Shown piece after piece: positions 6,298-15,096 of a stretch of 57,317 nt of DNA. The notes under the pieces are model-generated. The model was not told the origin of the DNA. It searched no databases and saw only the letters and a program-made list of their open reading frames with translations. The stretch covers positions 1 through 57,317 of the forward strand of contig JASHOU010000033.1 in the NCBI GenBank assembly GCA_030038475.1, given 5' to 3'. A program made the position numbers and the translations under genes. Position 1 is the first letter of the stretch, and each line of letters begins with the position of its first letter. Origin of the DNA: Terriglobales bacterium. GTDB taxonomy: Bacteria > Acidobacteriota > Terriglobia > Terriglobales > Acidobacteriaceae.

Positions 6298-8784
6298 TTA
6301 CTCCGAACTGATCCTCATTCCGTAGAATGACCGGATCACAAAGAAGACCGAAACCACAAAGAACGCCAGCGCCAAAATGTGCGTCAGCCCGGTGCCCTGG
6401 TCGCGGGTCAGCGAGACCGCGAGTTCAACCGCCAGCAATCCAAATAGTGTGGTGAATTTGATGACCGGATTCATCGCCACCGAAGAGGTATCCTTAAAAG
6501 GATCGCCGACCGTATCGCCGATGACGGTCGCGTCATGCAGCGGAGTGCCTTTTTGTTTGAGTTTGGTTTCTACGATCTTCTTGGCGTTGTCCCACGCCGC
6601 GCCCGCGTTGGCCATGAAGATCGCCTGGTAGAGGCCGAAGATCGCAATCGAGATCAGGTATCCGATAAAGAAAAACGGTTCGACGAAGGCGAACGTCAGC
6701 GTTCCAAAGAAGACGGCAAGGAAAATGTTGAACATGCCTTTCTGCGCGTACCTGGTGCAGATTTCAACCACCTTCTTGCTGTCGGCGACCGAGGCTTTCT
6801 CTGCGCCTTCGAGTTTGATGTTCGCCTTGATGAATTCGACCGCACGATACGCGCCGGTAGTTACGGCTTGCGTGGATGCGCCGGTGAACCAATAGATAAT
6901 CGCGCCACCGGTGATCAGTCCCAAAAAGAACGGAGCGTGCAGCAATGAAAGCTTATCCACATTCGTGCTCAGCCCGCTCGTCAGGGCCATGATGATGGAG
7001 AAAATCATCGTGGTCGCGCCGACGACGGCCGTCCCAATCAGCACCGGTTTCGCCGTCGCCTTGAAGGTGTTGCCCGCACCGTCGTTTTCTTCCAGCAGGT
7101 CCTTCGAGCGCTCGAAATTCACGTCGAGGTTGAAATCTTTCTTGATCTCGCCCACTACGTTCGGCACCTGTTCGATCAGCGAAAGCTCATAAACGGACTG
7201 CGCGTTATCGGTGACTGGGCCGTAGGAATCGACCGCAATCGTCACCGGGCCCATGCCGAGAAATCCGAATGCGACCAGCCCGAAGGCAAAGACCGGCGCG
7301 GCAATCATGGTGGCCGCGGCCGCCAGCCCCATCTGGCTGAAGAAGTATGCGATCGACATCAATACGACCATCACCAGCCCCAGCCAGTACCCCGAAAAAT
7401 TTCCGGCGACAAATCCGGAGAGGATTCCGAGCGATGCGCCGCCTTGTTTCGCCGAAGTCACCACTTCATTTACATGGCGTGATTCGACCGAGGTAAAAAC
7501 TTTGACCAATTCAGGAATCAGCGCGCCCGCCAGAGTTCCGCAGGAGATGATCGTCGCCAGCTTCCACCACTGCGTCATGTCGCCGCCGAGGTTGGGAATG
7601 ATGACATAGGAAATGAAGTAAGTGGCAACGATTGAAACGATCGATGTAAGCCACACCAGCCAGGTGAGCGGCGTTTCAAAGTTCATTTTGTCGGCATTGC
7701 CGAACCGGGTTTTCGCGATCGCGCCGTTGATGAAGTACGCCAGTGCGCTCGATACTAGCATCATGATGCGCATCACGAAAATCCATACCAGCAACTCGAC
7801 TTGAGTGGAGGGATCTTTTACGCCCAGCAGAATAAAGGTAATCAACGCGACGCCGGTAACGCCGTAAGTCTCAAAACCGTCTGCCGATGGCCCCACCGAG
7901 TCACCGGCATTGTCTCCGGTGCAATCGGCAATCACGCCGGGGTTGCGGGCATCGTCTTCCTTGATCTTGAAAACGATCTTCATCAAATCGGAACCGATGT
8001 CGGCAATCTTGGTGAAAATGCCGCCGGCAATACGCAGCGCGGCCGCGCCCAGCGACTCGCCAATCGCGAACCCGATGAAGCATGGCCCGGCATAATCACC
8101 CGGCACAAACAGCAGGATGAAGAGCATGATGAGCAGTTCGACTGAAATCAACATCATCCCAATCGACATTCCGGCTTCGAGCGGAATCTGATACACGGGA
8201 TACGGTTTGCCAGGGAGCGATGCAAACGCTGTGCGTGAATTCGCGAACGTGTTGACGCGAATTCCGAACCACGCCACGCCGTAGCTGCCCGCGATTCCCA
8301 CGAGGCTGAAGGCAAGGATGATCAATACGCGCGGCACCTCGAAATGCCGCAGCACGCCAAAATACAGGACGATAATGGCGGCAATGAAAGCCCACAGCAG
8401 CATCAGGAACTTGCCCTGCGTGATCAGGTAGGTTTTGCAGGTCTCGTAAATCAGCTCCGAAATGTCGCGCATGGAGCGGTGCACGGGCAGGTTCTTCAAG
8501 CGCATGAAGATGACCATCCCGAATAGCAGCCCGAATACGCAGAAGGCAATGCCAATCAGCAGCAGGTTATGCCCGTTCATCCCGAGGAAGGAAACGGTGG
8601 ACAAATCGGGCAGCTTCAGCGCGGCCTCGCCGCCGGTTTCTTCGCCGCCAGTTCCCCCCATGGGTTGCGCCAGAGCGCAGCCGGCAGTGAGCAGCAGAGT
8701 CGCAAGCAGGGCCGAGGTTTTTGCAAACCAGCTTTTGGCAGGGCAGTGTCGTACAGGCGCAAGATTGACGTTCGACGTGCGCAT
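6298..8784 (-). CDS. hppA: Membrane-bound proton-translocating pyrophosphatase
   Basis: Couples pyrophosphate hydrolysis to cation pumping across the inner membrane. The 828-residue product has about 16 membrane segments. The substrate-binding loop reads IADIGSDLMKIVFKIKEDD...CTGDNAGDSVGPSADGFETYG, the divergent bacterial form of the usual ADVGADLVGK...GDNVGD motif. GNTFKAT carries Lys at the site that is Ala in potassium-dependent enzymes, so a potassium-independent enzyme is predicted. The ATG at 8784 has GGAGGA upstream. An N-terminal extension of about 45 residues looks like a signal peptide (LLATLLLTAGCALAQ) followed by a Gly/Glu-rich linker. Confidence 0.93.
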   Translation of the reverse strand: MRTSNVNLAPVRHCPAKSWFAKTSALLATLLLTAGCALAQPMGGTGGEETGGEAALKLPDLSTVSFLGMNGHNLLLIGIAFCVFGLLFGMVIFMRLKNLPVHRSMRDISELIYETCKTYLITQGKFLMLLWAFIAAIIVLYFGVLRHFEVPRVLIILAFSLVGIAGSYGVAWFGIRVNTFANSRTAFASLPGKPYPVYQIPLEAGMSIGMMLISVELLIMLFILLFVPGDYAGPCFIGFAIGESLGAAALRIAGGIFTKIADIGSDLMKIVFKIKEDDARNPGVIADCTGDNAGDSVGPSADGFETYGVTGVALITFILLGVKDPSTQVELLVWIFVMRIMMLVSSALAYFINGAIAKTRFGNADKMNFETPLTWLVWLTSIVSIVATYFISYVIIPNLGGDMTQWWKLATIISCGTLAGALIPELVKVFTSVESRHVNEVVTSAKQGGASLGILSGFVAGNFSGYWLGLVMVVLMSIAYFFSQMGLAAAATMIAAPVFAFGLVAFGFLGMGPVTIAVDSYGPVTDNAQSVYELSLIEQVPNVVGEIKKDFNLDVNFERSKDLLEENDGAGNTFKATAKPVLIGTAVVGATTMIFSIIMALTSGLSTNVDKLSLLHAPFFLGLITGGAIIYWFTGASTQAVTTGAYRAVEFIKANIKLEGAEKASVADSKKVVEICTRYAQKGMFNIFLAVFFGTLTFAFVEPFFFIGYLISIAIFGLYQAIFMANAGAAWDNAKKIVETKLKQKGTPLHDATVIGDTVGDPFKDTSSVAMNPVIKFTTLFGLLAVELAVSLTRDQGTGLTHILALAFFVVSVFFVIRSFYGMRISSE

Positions 8785-9146
8785 CAAAATCCTCCTACGG
8801 ATCCTATTCAGGGGTCGCAAACGTGTGATTGGCTCCGGTACATTGCCGCTCGCACAATAACTGCATCGGCAACGCCGGAGTTTCCTACACGCTCCGAACG
8901 CGCTTCCACCGCCAGGCATAACAATAAAGAGGATTGCCGATTTGGCCGCGTCGGAAAACCCGTGTCGTTAGTGTTTAGCCAGAGAATCAGCCGCACACCT
9001 CGGCACAAGGCACTTGTTTATAGCAAATTGACAGAAGGCGGGTCAATGATGCGCATCACCGGATCGGAGAGAGACTCTGCCACGAAACCGCACTGAAACC
9101 AATCCATCAAGTAAGGACGGCAAGCCGGAGGGACGTTTCTATGCCT
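8785..9146 (-). promoter_or_regulatory. hppA promoter and leader; otherwise empty intergenic
   Basis: On the minus strand TTGACC (plus-strand 9041-9046) and TATAAA (9017-9022) are separated by 18 bases, giving a transcript start near 9010 and an hppA leader of about 225 bases. No ORF in this 362-base stretch looks real. The leader was not matched to any known riboswitch. Confidence 0.5.
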
Positions 9147-9659
9147 CTAGATAAACATCTCGTCTTGCGGCACGCCCGCGCCGTTTCTGGGTTGCCGCCG
9201 TTTCTGCCCGAGTAAGACTTCCACTCCGGTGCTGATCGCGGCCACGAGCCCATTGACCTTCTGCAACGGCGAAACCACCGTCTTGTGCACGATCTCCGTC
9301 GTATCTTCGACTTTGTCCATCGTGCGATTCAGCAGTTCATCGGCGCGGATGATCTGCAGCCGCGCGCGATCGACCGCGTCGGTTACGGTGGCGTCGATCC
9401 GGGCAAGCTGATTGCGCACCAGGGTGCTCGACTCTGAAACATTCTCGGCCAGCGCTTCGAGCTTTGGCCGCATTTCCACCAACATGCTGAGCACGCTCTC
9501 CGCCGCCGGCAGCGCCTTGGTCTGCACTTCGCCGGCTAGCGCTTCCATTCTGGCCGCGCTCTTGCGCACCGCGAAAAAAAGCGCGATCAGAATTCCCGCC
9601 TGCACCAGAATCGCGATCGTACTCAGCGCGACGAAAATTAATAGGAGATTGTCATTCAT
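9147..9659 (-). CDS. Membrane-anchored coiled-coil protein (DUF948-like)
   Basis: A 170-residue protein with one N-terminal transmembrane helix (LLLIFVALSTIAILVQAGILIALFF). A long amphipathic coiled coil follows (about 35-140) with repeated LAENVSES / VDRARLQIIRADELL heptads and a short basic tail. The layout resembles DUF948 and YtxH-neighbour proteins of unknown function. AGGAGCT lies upstream of the ATG. It follows a YtxH-like gene on the same strand with a 154-base gap, a common pairing in envelope stress-type loci. Confidence 0.7.
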   Translation of the reverse strand: MNDNLLLIFVALSTIAILVQAGILIALFFAVRKSAARMEALAGEVQTKALPAAESVLSMLVEMRPKLEALAENVSESSTLVRNQLARIDATVTDAVDRARLQIIRADELLNRTMDKVEDTTEIVHKTVVSPLQKVNGLVAAISTGVEVLLGQKRRQPRNGAGVPQDEMFI

Positions 9660-9813
9660 ACGCAGCTCCTGCCGCCATTGCCGTTCTGGCCGAGAAAGTT
9701 GGACGTCCAGATTTTGTATCGTCGAACCGGCTTAGCGATACCGCAGACCCCAAAGCCAAGCCGCCCCCTTCAGAGGCCGCCGGTCGAGCTCACATCCGGG
9801 AAGTCACATCCCG

Positions 9814-10125
9814 CTAAATATTCTTCGCTGGTTCGGAGCCTGTCGCCGTTGTCTCGTTGTACGCCTGGCGTCCCGCCTCATAAGCCGAGCGGAAGCGCTC
9901 CTTCTGCTGGTTGAGCACATCGGCTCCGCGATCCACCCAATCGCCCGCCTGCTCGCGAGCCCGGCGCGCCTGCTGTCGCACGCGCTCGCTGCCTTCCTGA
10001 GCCTTGGAACGGATCACCTCGCGCACTTCATCGCCTGAGCGCGGCGCATATAGCACACCCACTACTGCACCAACACCGAGTCCCGCCAGGAACCACAAGA
10101 AGCCGTTGCCGTCACTATCCGCCAT
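9814..10125 (-). CDS. YtxH domain-containing protein
   Basis: A 103-residue protein with an N-terminal glycine-rich membrane helix (FLWFLAGLGVGAVVGVLYAPRSGDEVR), the hallmark of YtxH/GvpP-like small proteins. A charged helical coiled coil follows (VRQQARRAREQAGDWVDRGAD). YtxH proteins are often stress-induced, but their molecular function is unknown. It probably leads a two-gene leftward unit with the coiled-coil membrane protein downstream. Confidence 0.8.
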   Translation of the reverse strand: MADSDGNGFLWFLAGLGVGAVVGVLYAPRSGDEVREVIRSKAQEGSERVRQQARRAREQAGDWVDRGADVLNQQKERFRSAYEAGRQAYNETTATGSEPAKNI

Positions 10126-10401
10126 GACTACCTCCTCAATTCTCGCTACGTCTTCGCCCTACCCCGGATGGTAGCACCGCAATATATGAAACACAATTCA
10201 TCGACCCGTGGGCGTGGACGAACCTTCGTCCGTCCGCGTGTGTGCGGCCACTGCGCAAACTTCGCCTTCGCTTAGAGAATGTTCTTCTCCGTCGGGTTGC
10301 TGCAGCCATCGCTGAACTAAGAAAGAAGCTCTTGTCCCGACGCGCCAAAAGGCGGACAATGAGGCATCTTCAGCAGACCAGTCTTCAATCGGTCATTCTG
10401 G

Positions 10402-10842
10402 ATGGAGGTCTTTTTGTCCGACCGCAAGTATCGCCAGCACGGCTATCAGGATTCCGGCGTCGGCGCAAAAAAGGAGTTCGAAAAACCCTCGGCTTCCAGG
10501 AAAGAAAATACCTTCGGCCCGCGCCCCCTCAAGATGCCCGGAACGCGCACCGTTTCGCGCTGCGCCGAATGCGGCGCGCTGTTGCAGAATCTCGCCGATC
10601 CCTCCGGCCAATGCCCCAAGTGCGGCTTCGCACTCCATTCCTGCAAACAGTGCGAACACTTCGACCCCTCCAGCCGCTTCGAATGCACCCAGCCGATTCC
10701 CGCTCGCATCTCTCCCAAAGATAAAGCCAACAACTGCCAGTTTTATTCCATGCGTGTCATGCTCGAAAAAGAAACATCCAGCAAAGGCAGCGCCCGCCCC
10801 GATGACGCCCGCGCCGCCTTCGACAGTCTGTTCAAAGATTGA
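10402..10842 (+). CDS. Zinc-ribbon protein of unknown function
   Basis: A 146-residue soluble protein. The centre has two Cys pairs typical of a zinc ribbon, CAEC...CPKCG (about 54-76). A second cluster follows, CKQCEHFDPSSRFECTQPIP and NNCQFY (about 81-115), with more Cys/His ligands. The N-terminus is polar and probably disordered. No enzyme motif is visible. It may bind nucleic acid or a partner protein. The start ATG lacks a strong ribosome binding site, so a later start is possible. Confidence 0.65.
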   Translation: MEVFLSDRKYRQHGYQDSGVGAKKEFEKPSASRKENTFGPRPLKMPGTRTVSRCAECGALLQNLADPSGQCPKCGFALHSCKQCEHFDPSSRFECTQPIPARISPKDKANNCQFYSMRVMLEKETSSKGSARPDDARAAFDSLFKD

Positions 10843-10963
10843 ACGGTTCAGCTCTCAACTCTCGCCAATCACCCAAATTCTGGTACTGTCTTAAACACTC
10901 TGGCATGACTTTGTAGTCTGGCTCTCGGCTTGCGCGATTTACGCCCACCCCGAGGTACTGGGA

Positions 10964-11176
10964 TCAAAGTGTGTTGCTGCTCGGAGTTGCGATCCTCTCT
11001 GCTTCCGATCCGGGCCATTGTTCACCCTCTTCGTCTTTCTCTCTGAAGATCGCGGCAGCCTTCGCCAAATCTTTGCTTCTACGCTCGGCATCCTCCGCTA
11101 GGACGATCCAAGGTGATTTTTCCACAATGTTAGACGCTATGTCTAACACTTTTCTCTGGACAATAGTCTTAGACAA
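10964..11176 (-). CDS. Possible 70-residue orphan protein
   Basis: A leftward frame with a TTG start preceded seven bases upstream by GGAGG on the minus strand. The peptide is well-balanced and charged (EDAERRSKDLAKAAAIFREKDEEGEQ) with no family match that I recognise. It is divergent from the 176-residue gene at 11193. An inverted repeat lies within its first codons. Codon choice is plausible, but the short length and TTG start keep this tentative. Confidence 0.3.
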   Translation of the reverse strand: MSKTIVQRKVLDIASNIVEKSPWIVLAEDAERRSKDLAKAAAIFREKDEEGEQWPGSEAERIATPSSNTL

Positions 11177-11184
11177 TAGTAGCC
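11130..11184. promoter_or_regulatory. Operator-like inverted repeat GTTAGAC-N5-GTCTAAC
   Basis: A perfect palindrome GTTAGACGCTATGTCTAAC lies at about 11130-11148. A third half-site with the same TTAGAC core lies at about 11170-11175. Together they occupy the region just upstream of the ATG at 11193, where a regulator would be expected to bind. The regulator is not identified; the gene at 11193 has a winged-helix-like C-terminus and could be it. Confidence 0.45.
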
Positions 11185-11192
11185 TCCATTAC

Positions 11193-11723
11193 ATGCTTGA
11201 AAACATTGATATTAATGGCGTGGCGAAGAGGCTCAACAAAGAATTTGAGGAATTGATAGACGAGCGAAGCAAGATTCGGGCCGAGATGACTAGCCTGACC
11301 GTCCGAGCGGATGAAATTGACCGCAAACTGAGCGGCATTCAGAAAACTCTTCAAGGACTCTCTCTTTACGCGAATGCTCAGGAAACGCCCGCAGAGTTGA
11401 TAAAGAAGTCCCCTGTGGACCTTGACGGGATACTCGGAGGAATGAATGTGCGAATGAAGGCATTTCTCCCTACCGTCGATGTGCGGAAAACATTGACTGA
11501 ATGCTGCCGAGATATTCTCCGGCAAAAGGGAGATTGGATGACTGCGGTGCAAGTACGCGATGCGCTTTTTGCCGCAGGCTTTGATTTTTCCAGCTACACA
11601 TCGAATCCGCTTTCCTCCATACACACGACTCTCAAACGCATGGTTCCAAATGAGCTTGAAACGGAGACCAGAGCCGAGGGACAAGTCTACCGGTCGAAAG
11701 TAGTCGAGGTTGTAGTCAGCTAA
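11193..11723 (+). CDS. Coiled-coil protein with C-terminal winged-helix-like region
   Basis: A 176-residue protein starting MLENIDINGVAKRLNKEFEELIDERSK. Residues 1-60 form a coiled coil (EELIDERSKIRAEM). The middle is a linker. Residues about 105-170 (CRDILRQKGDWMTAVQVRDALFAAGFDFSS...TLKRMVPNELET) look like a HARE-HTH or similar winged helix, as found in regulators and restriction-linked proteins. The frame is open further upstream to 10971, but that part reads poorly, so the ATG at 11193 is preferred. It lies in a patch of orphan genes with lower GC than the surroundings. Confidence 0.55.
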   Translation: MLENIDINGVAKRLNKEFEELIDERSKIRAEMTSLTVRADEIDRKLSGIQKTLQGLSLYANAQETPAELIKKSPVDLDGILGGMNVRMKAFLPTVDVRKTLTECCRDILRQKGDWMTAVQVRDALFAAGFDFSSYTSNPLSSIHTTLKRMVPNELETETRAEGQVYRSKVVEVVVS

Positions 11724-11780
11724 GAGCCTTGCAGAGGAGGAAAGACCAGCCTTAGACTTCACTCCCTTCCGAACCCTTTT

Positions 11781-11957
11781 ATGGTGGATAAAATATTCAA
11801 CGCTGCACTTCTCATCTTGGTAATCGCCTTCGCTCAAGCCATCCTCTTCAAAGGGCCGGTTCTCATAACGCTCCCCGGTCTGATAGTGGGCGTCCTCATT
11901 CTGGTCGTCCTTCGCTACACGCTCGCCCGTCTTCTAAAAAAGAAGTCTGACGTATAA
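11781..11957 (+). CDS. Small two-helix membrane protein (58 residues)
   Basis: The frame from ATG 11781 to TAA 11957 encodes MVDKIFNAALLILVIAF, then a GPVLITLPGL turn, a second hydrophobic helix (VGVLILVVLRYTLARL) and a basic KKKSDV tail. This is a clean two-helix hairpin membrane protein. It ends 11 bases before the next ATG, so the two genes are probably cotranscribed. No family is recognised. A weak ribosome binding site lowers certainty. Confidence 0.5.
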   Translation: MVDKIFNAALLILVIAFAQAILFKGPVLITLPGLIVGVLILVVLRYTLARLLKKKSDV

Positions 11958-11968
11958 TTCGCGGCGTT

Positions 11969-12211
11969 ATGGATACCGATACTAAAGCTGTTCTTTTGCT
12001 GATTCTTGAAACGTTGAAAGATCAGGCTCTATATCTCCAGCGTCAGAGAAAGTGGCTGGCCGCTGTGGCTGATACGGTGAAGAAACATCCCGATCTCGAA
12101 GCCACCCTAAAATCACACCCATATTTCGATCAAGGTCCTCGCCCAGACGAACAAATAATGCGTGATGAGATTCAGCGCATTGACGCGCTAATTCGGAAAT
12201 TGATGGACTAG
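11969..12211 (+). CDS. Small helical protein of unknown function
   Basis: An 80-residue charged, helix-rich protein (MDTDTKAVLLLILETLKDQALYL...) ending in an amphipathic DEIQRIDALIRKLMD helix. It follows the 58-residue membrane protein with an 11-base gap, suggesting a joint product pair. No motif is recognised. Confidence 0.5.
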   Translation: MDTDTKAVLLLILETLKDQALYLQRQRKWLAAVADTVKKHPDLEATLKSHPYFDQGPRPDEQIMRDEIQRIDALIRKLMD

Positions 12212-12264
12212 ACTTTCCGACTGATCGGTCAGCAATAGACATTTAGCCCACTACCCACCCCGAT

Positions 12265-12282
12265 TTTTAACCGATTTGTAAC
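12265..12282 (+). promoter_or_regulatory. Pho-box-like direct repeat upstream of pstC
   Basis: TTTTAAC (12265-12271) and TTGTAAC (12276-12282) are seven-base near-repeats separated by exactly four bases, the spacing of PhoB/PhoP half-sites. They lie 25 bases upstream of the pstC ATG. The match to consensus is partial, so this is a candidate PhoB site and not a proven one. Confidence 0.4.
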
Positions 12283-12306
12283 ACGCCTCTGCTAGCCTCA
12301 GGACGA

Positions 12307-13356
12307 ATGTCCAATCAAGCTCTGCCCCGGCCGCGTTTCAACGCTCCCGAACCGGAGCATGGGCCATCCGAGCGAGGATCAAAGGTCGCCCCGAAAGTCG
12401 AACCGAGAACGGCGCCGTTGCTGCAAGGAAAAGTCAGCGAAATCCCCGATGCCTTTTTTGCCGCGGCCATGCGTCTTTGCGGCTTTGCCGTCGTCGCCCT
12501 GCTCGGCTTGATCGTTTACCAACTGGTTATCGGATCGCATCTCTCCTGGCACGCCTTTGGCTGGAAGTTCTTCGGTCAATCCGACTGGAATCCGGTCGAA
12601 GATCAATATGGCGCGCTGCCGTTCATCTACGGCACGATCATCTCTTCGATCCTGGCGCTGATTATCGCGGTTCCGTTGTCGCTCGGCGTGGCGGTATTTA
12701 TCACCGAAATGTGCCCGGTCACGCTGCGCGGAATTCTCTCGTTCCTCACTGAACTTCTGGCCGCCATCCCGAGCGTCGTCTACGGACTTTGGGCGATCTT
12801 TATTCTTGTGCCGGTGCTGCGCCAGTATGTGCAACCGTTTCTTGCCACCACGCTCGGCTGGACCACGCTTTTCAGCGGACCGCCTTACGGCATCGGTATG
12901 TTGGCTGCCGGCGTGATTCTCGCGATCATGATCATCCCCATCATTTCGTCGATCACGCGTGAGGTGCTTACGGTGGTTCCTCAGCACCAGCGCGAAGGCG
13001 TTCTCGCGCTCGGAGCCACGCGCTGGGAGATGATTCGCCTGGGCGTTCTGCGCAACGCCCGCGCGGGCATCGTCGGCGCCATTATTTTGGGCCTGGGCCG
13101 CGCTCTCGGCGAAACCATGGCCGTCACCATGGTCATCGGCAACCGTCCGGAAATTGCCAAGTCGCTGTTTGCCCCCGGATACACCATGGCCAGCGTTCTC
13201 GCCAATGAGTTCACCGAAGCAACCGGCGATTTGTATCTTTCGGCATTGATCGAGATTGGATTGGCATTGTTCCTCGTGACCATTGTGGTCAACGCGCTTG
13301 CGCGCCTCATGGTGTGGAGCGTTACCCGAGGTCAACCGGCGCGAAGCCTTGCTTAA
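12307..13356 (+). CDS. pstC: Phosphate ABC transporter permease PstC
   Basis: One of two inner-membrane permeases of the high-affinity PstSCAB phosphate importer. The 349-residue product has a 60-residue polar N-terminus, then six membrane segments. The ABC-permease EAA-like loop reads EGVLALGATRWEMIRLGVL near residues 228-246. PSVVYGLWAIF and ALGETMAVTMVIGN are typical of PstC. It heads pstC-pstA-pstB-phoU. The periplasmic binding protein PstS is not encoded beside it. Confidence 0.95.
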   Translation: MSNQALPRPRFNAPEPEHGPSERGSKVAPKVEPRTAPLLQGKVSEIPDAFFAAAMRLCGFAVVALLGLIVYQLVIGSHLSWHAFGWKFFGQSDWNPVEDQYGALPFIYGTIISSILALIIAVPLSLGVAVFITEMCPVTLRGILSFLTELLAAIPSVVYGLWAIFILVPVLRQYVQPFLATTLGWTTLFSGPPYGIGMLAAGVILAIMIIPIISSITREVLTVVPQHQREGVLALGATRWEMIRLGVLRNARAGIVGAIILGLGRALGETMAVTMVIGNRPEIAKSLFAPGYTMASVLANEFTEATGDLYLSALIEIGLALFLVTIVVNALARLMVWSVTRGQPARSLA

Positions 13357-13406
13357 CCATCGAACGCTTGAGAATCAGAATGCTCAAAATAAAACGCTCG
13401 AAATAA

Positions 13407-14291
13407 ATGGCCAATGCGAATTCCAACCCGGCAGCGGCAGGGGTAACGCCGATCGGCTTGCGGCGTCGCATCACCGATCATGTGATGACCGGTCTTGCCG
13501 TGCTCACTGTGATTCTCGTTCTTTTGCCGCTCATCGCCATCTTTGGCTATCTGGTTTACAAGGGAATCGGCTCCATCAATCTTGCCTTTCTTACGCAAAC
13601 GCCAAAGCCGGTGGGTGAAGCGGGCGGCGGCATGGCCAACGCGATCGTCGGCTCCATGCTGATTCTCGCCATCGCCAGCCTGCTGGGCGTGCCGCTCGGA
13701 ATCGGCGCAGGAATTTTTCTCTCCGAATACGGCCGCAATCGTTACGGCGATATTGTGCGCTTCGTTTCGGATGTGCTGAACGGAGTGCCATCGATCGTCA
13801 TTGGCATCGTCGCCTACGGTCTCGTCGTGATGCGCCAAAAGCATTTCTCCGCGCTCGCCGGCGGTGTGGCGCTCGCCATCATGATGGTTCCAACTATCGC
13901 CCGCACCACCGAGCAGATGCTGCTGCTGGTGCCGCAGGCGATCCGCGAAGCGGCCTACGGTCTCGGTGTTTCCCGCTGGCGCACCACGCTCTCGATCACC
14001 CTGCGCACCGCCACCTCGGGCGTCATCACCGGCGTCATGCTCGCTTTCGCGCGCGTCGCCGGAGAAACCGCACCGCTGCTGTTCACCGCCTTCGGCAACC
14101 AATTCTGGAATTTGAAACCCAACCAGCCGACGGCAGCTTTGTCGCTGCAAATCTTCACCTACGCCATTTCTCCATTCGACGAATGGCACCGGCAGGCCTG
14201 GGCGGGAGCGCTGGTTTTGATTATCCTTATTGTCGGAGCGGTCGCGGCGGTTCGCATCGCCGTGCGCCACGGAACCCTAGCAGGAGCATAA
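13407..14291 (+). CDS. pstA: Phosphate ABC transporter permease PstA
   Basis: Second Pst permease, 294 residues, with six membrane segments. Diagnostic stretches are [32 protein letters not shown], the EAA loop [21 protein letters not shown] and [17 protein letters not shown]. It starts 50 bases after pstC and ends 7 bases before pstB. Confidence 0.95.
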   Translation: MANANSNPAAAGVTPIGLRRRITDHVMTGLAVLTVILVLLPLIAIFGYLVYKGIGSINLAFLTQTPKPVGEAGGGMANAIVGSMLILAIASLLGVPLGIGAGIFLSEYGRNRYGDIVRFVSDVLNGVPSIVIGIVAYGLVVMRQKHFSALAGGVALAIMMVPTIARTTEQMLLLVPQAIREAAYGLGVSRWRTTLSITLRTATSGVITGVMLAFARVAGETAPLLFTAFGNQFWNLKPNQPTAALSLQIFTYAISPFDEWHRQAWAGALVLIILIVGAVAAVRIAVRHGTLAGA

Positions 14292-14298
14292 CGAAGTT

Positions 14299-15057
14299 AT
14301 GGGCGTCGGAATCAACGTCGAACACCTGAATGCCTTCTACGGCAAAACCCAGGCTTTGTTCGATGTCAACATCGCCGTAGCGGCCAATCATGCGACCGCG
14401 CTTATCGGTCCTTCCGGCTGCGGCAAATCCACTTTCATTCGCTGCCTCAACCGCATGCATGAAACCATCCCCGAGGCGCGGGTCGAAGGGGCGGTGCGCA
14501 TCGGCGACCTGGGCGTTTATAACGGAACCTCAGCCACGCAACTGCGCCGCCGCGTGGGCATGGTGTTTCAAAAGCCGAATCCATTTCCTACCATGTCGAT
14601 CTACGACAACGTCGCTGCCGGGCTCAAGCTGAATGGTTTTCGCAAGCGCAAGCAACTGGATGAGATTGTCCACAAGTCTCTGCACAGCTCCGCGCTCTGG
14701 GATGAAGTCAAAGATCACCTTCACAAAAAATCGGGCGCCAGTCTTTCCGGCGGCCAGCAACAGCGGTTGTGCATCGCGCGCGCTTTGGCTGTGCAGCCGG
14801 AGGTTCTGTTGATGGATGAGCCCTGCTCGGCGCTCGATCCCATCTCCACCGGCAAGATCGAAGAATTGATTTTTCAGCTAAAAGAGCAATACACCATCGT
14901 GATTGTGACGCATAATATGCAACAGGCGGCGCGGGTGGCCGAGTTTACCGGGTTTTTCCTGCTGGGCAAAATGATCGAGTTCGATAAAACGGAGAAAATA
15001 TTTACCAATCCCTCCGACAAACGGACGGAAGATTACGTCACCGGCCGATTCGGATAA
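14299..15057 (+). CDS. pstB: Phosphate ABC transporter ATPase PstB
   Basis: Cytoplasmic ATPase of the Pst importer, 252 residues, the normal length. Walker [10 protein letters not shown] lies at about 37-45. The Q-loop reads [10 protein letters not shown], the signature LSGGQQQR, Walker [14 protein letters not shown] and the H-loop [10 protein letters not shown]. All ATPase residues are present. It lies in tight order after pstA. Confidence 0.97.
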   Translation: MGVGINVEHLNAFYGKTQALFDVNIAVAANHATALIGPSGCGKSTFIRCLNRMHETIPEARVEGAVRIGDLGVYNGTSATQLRRRVGMVFQKPNPFPTMSIYDNVAAGLKLNGFRKRKQLDEIVHKSLHSSALWDEVKDHLHKKSGASLSGGQQQRLCIARALAVQPEVLLMDEPCSALDPISTGKIEELIFQLKEQYTIVIVTHNMQQAARVAEFTGFFLLGKMIEFDKTEKIFTNPSDKRTEDYVTGRFG

Positions 15058-15096
15058 GACGTGAGTTACAGGGTTTCGACTACGAGGCTCGGATAA

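Noticed and set aside
10971-11192. Upstream extension of the coiled-coil gene at 11193
   Set aside because: The added sequence reads as low-quality hydrophobic and serine-rich peptide and covers the operator-like palindrome.
11169-11837. Leftward 222-codon frame
   Set aside because: It is antisense to the better gene at 11193 and to the 58-residue membrane protein.
12379-13335. Leftward 318-codon frame, His/Asp/Arg-rich
   Set aside because: Antisense shadow of pstC; the composition (GNGDDHDREN) is typical of reversed membrane-protein code.
13353-14270. Leftward 305-codon frame
   Set aside because: Antisense shadow of pstA.
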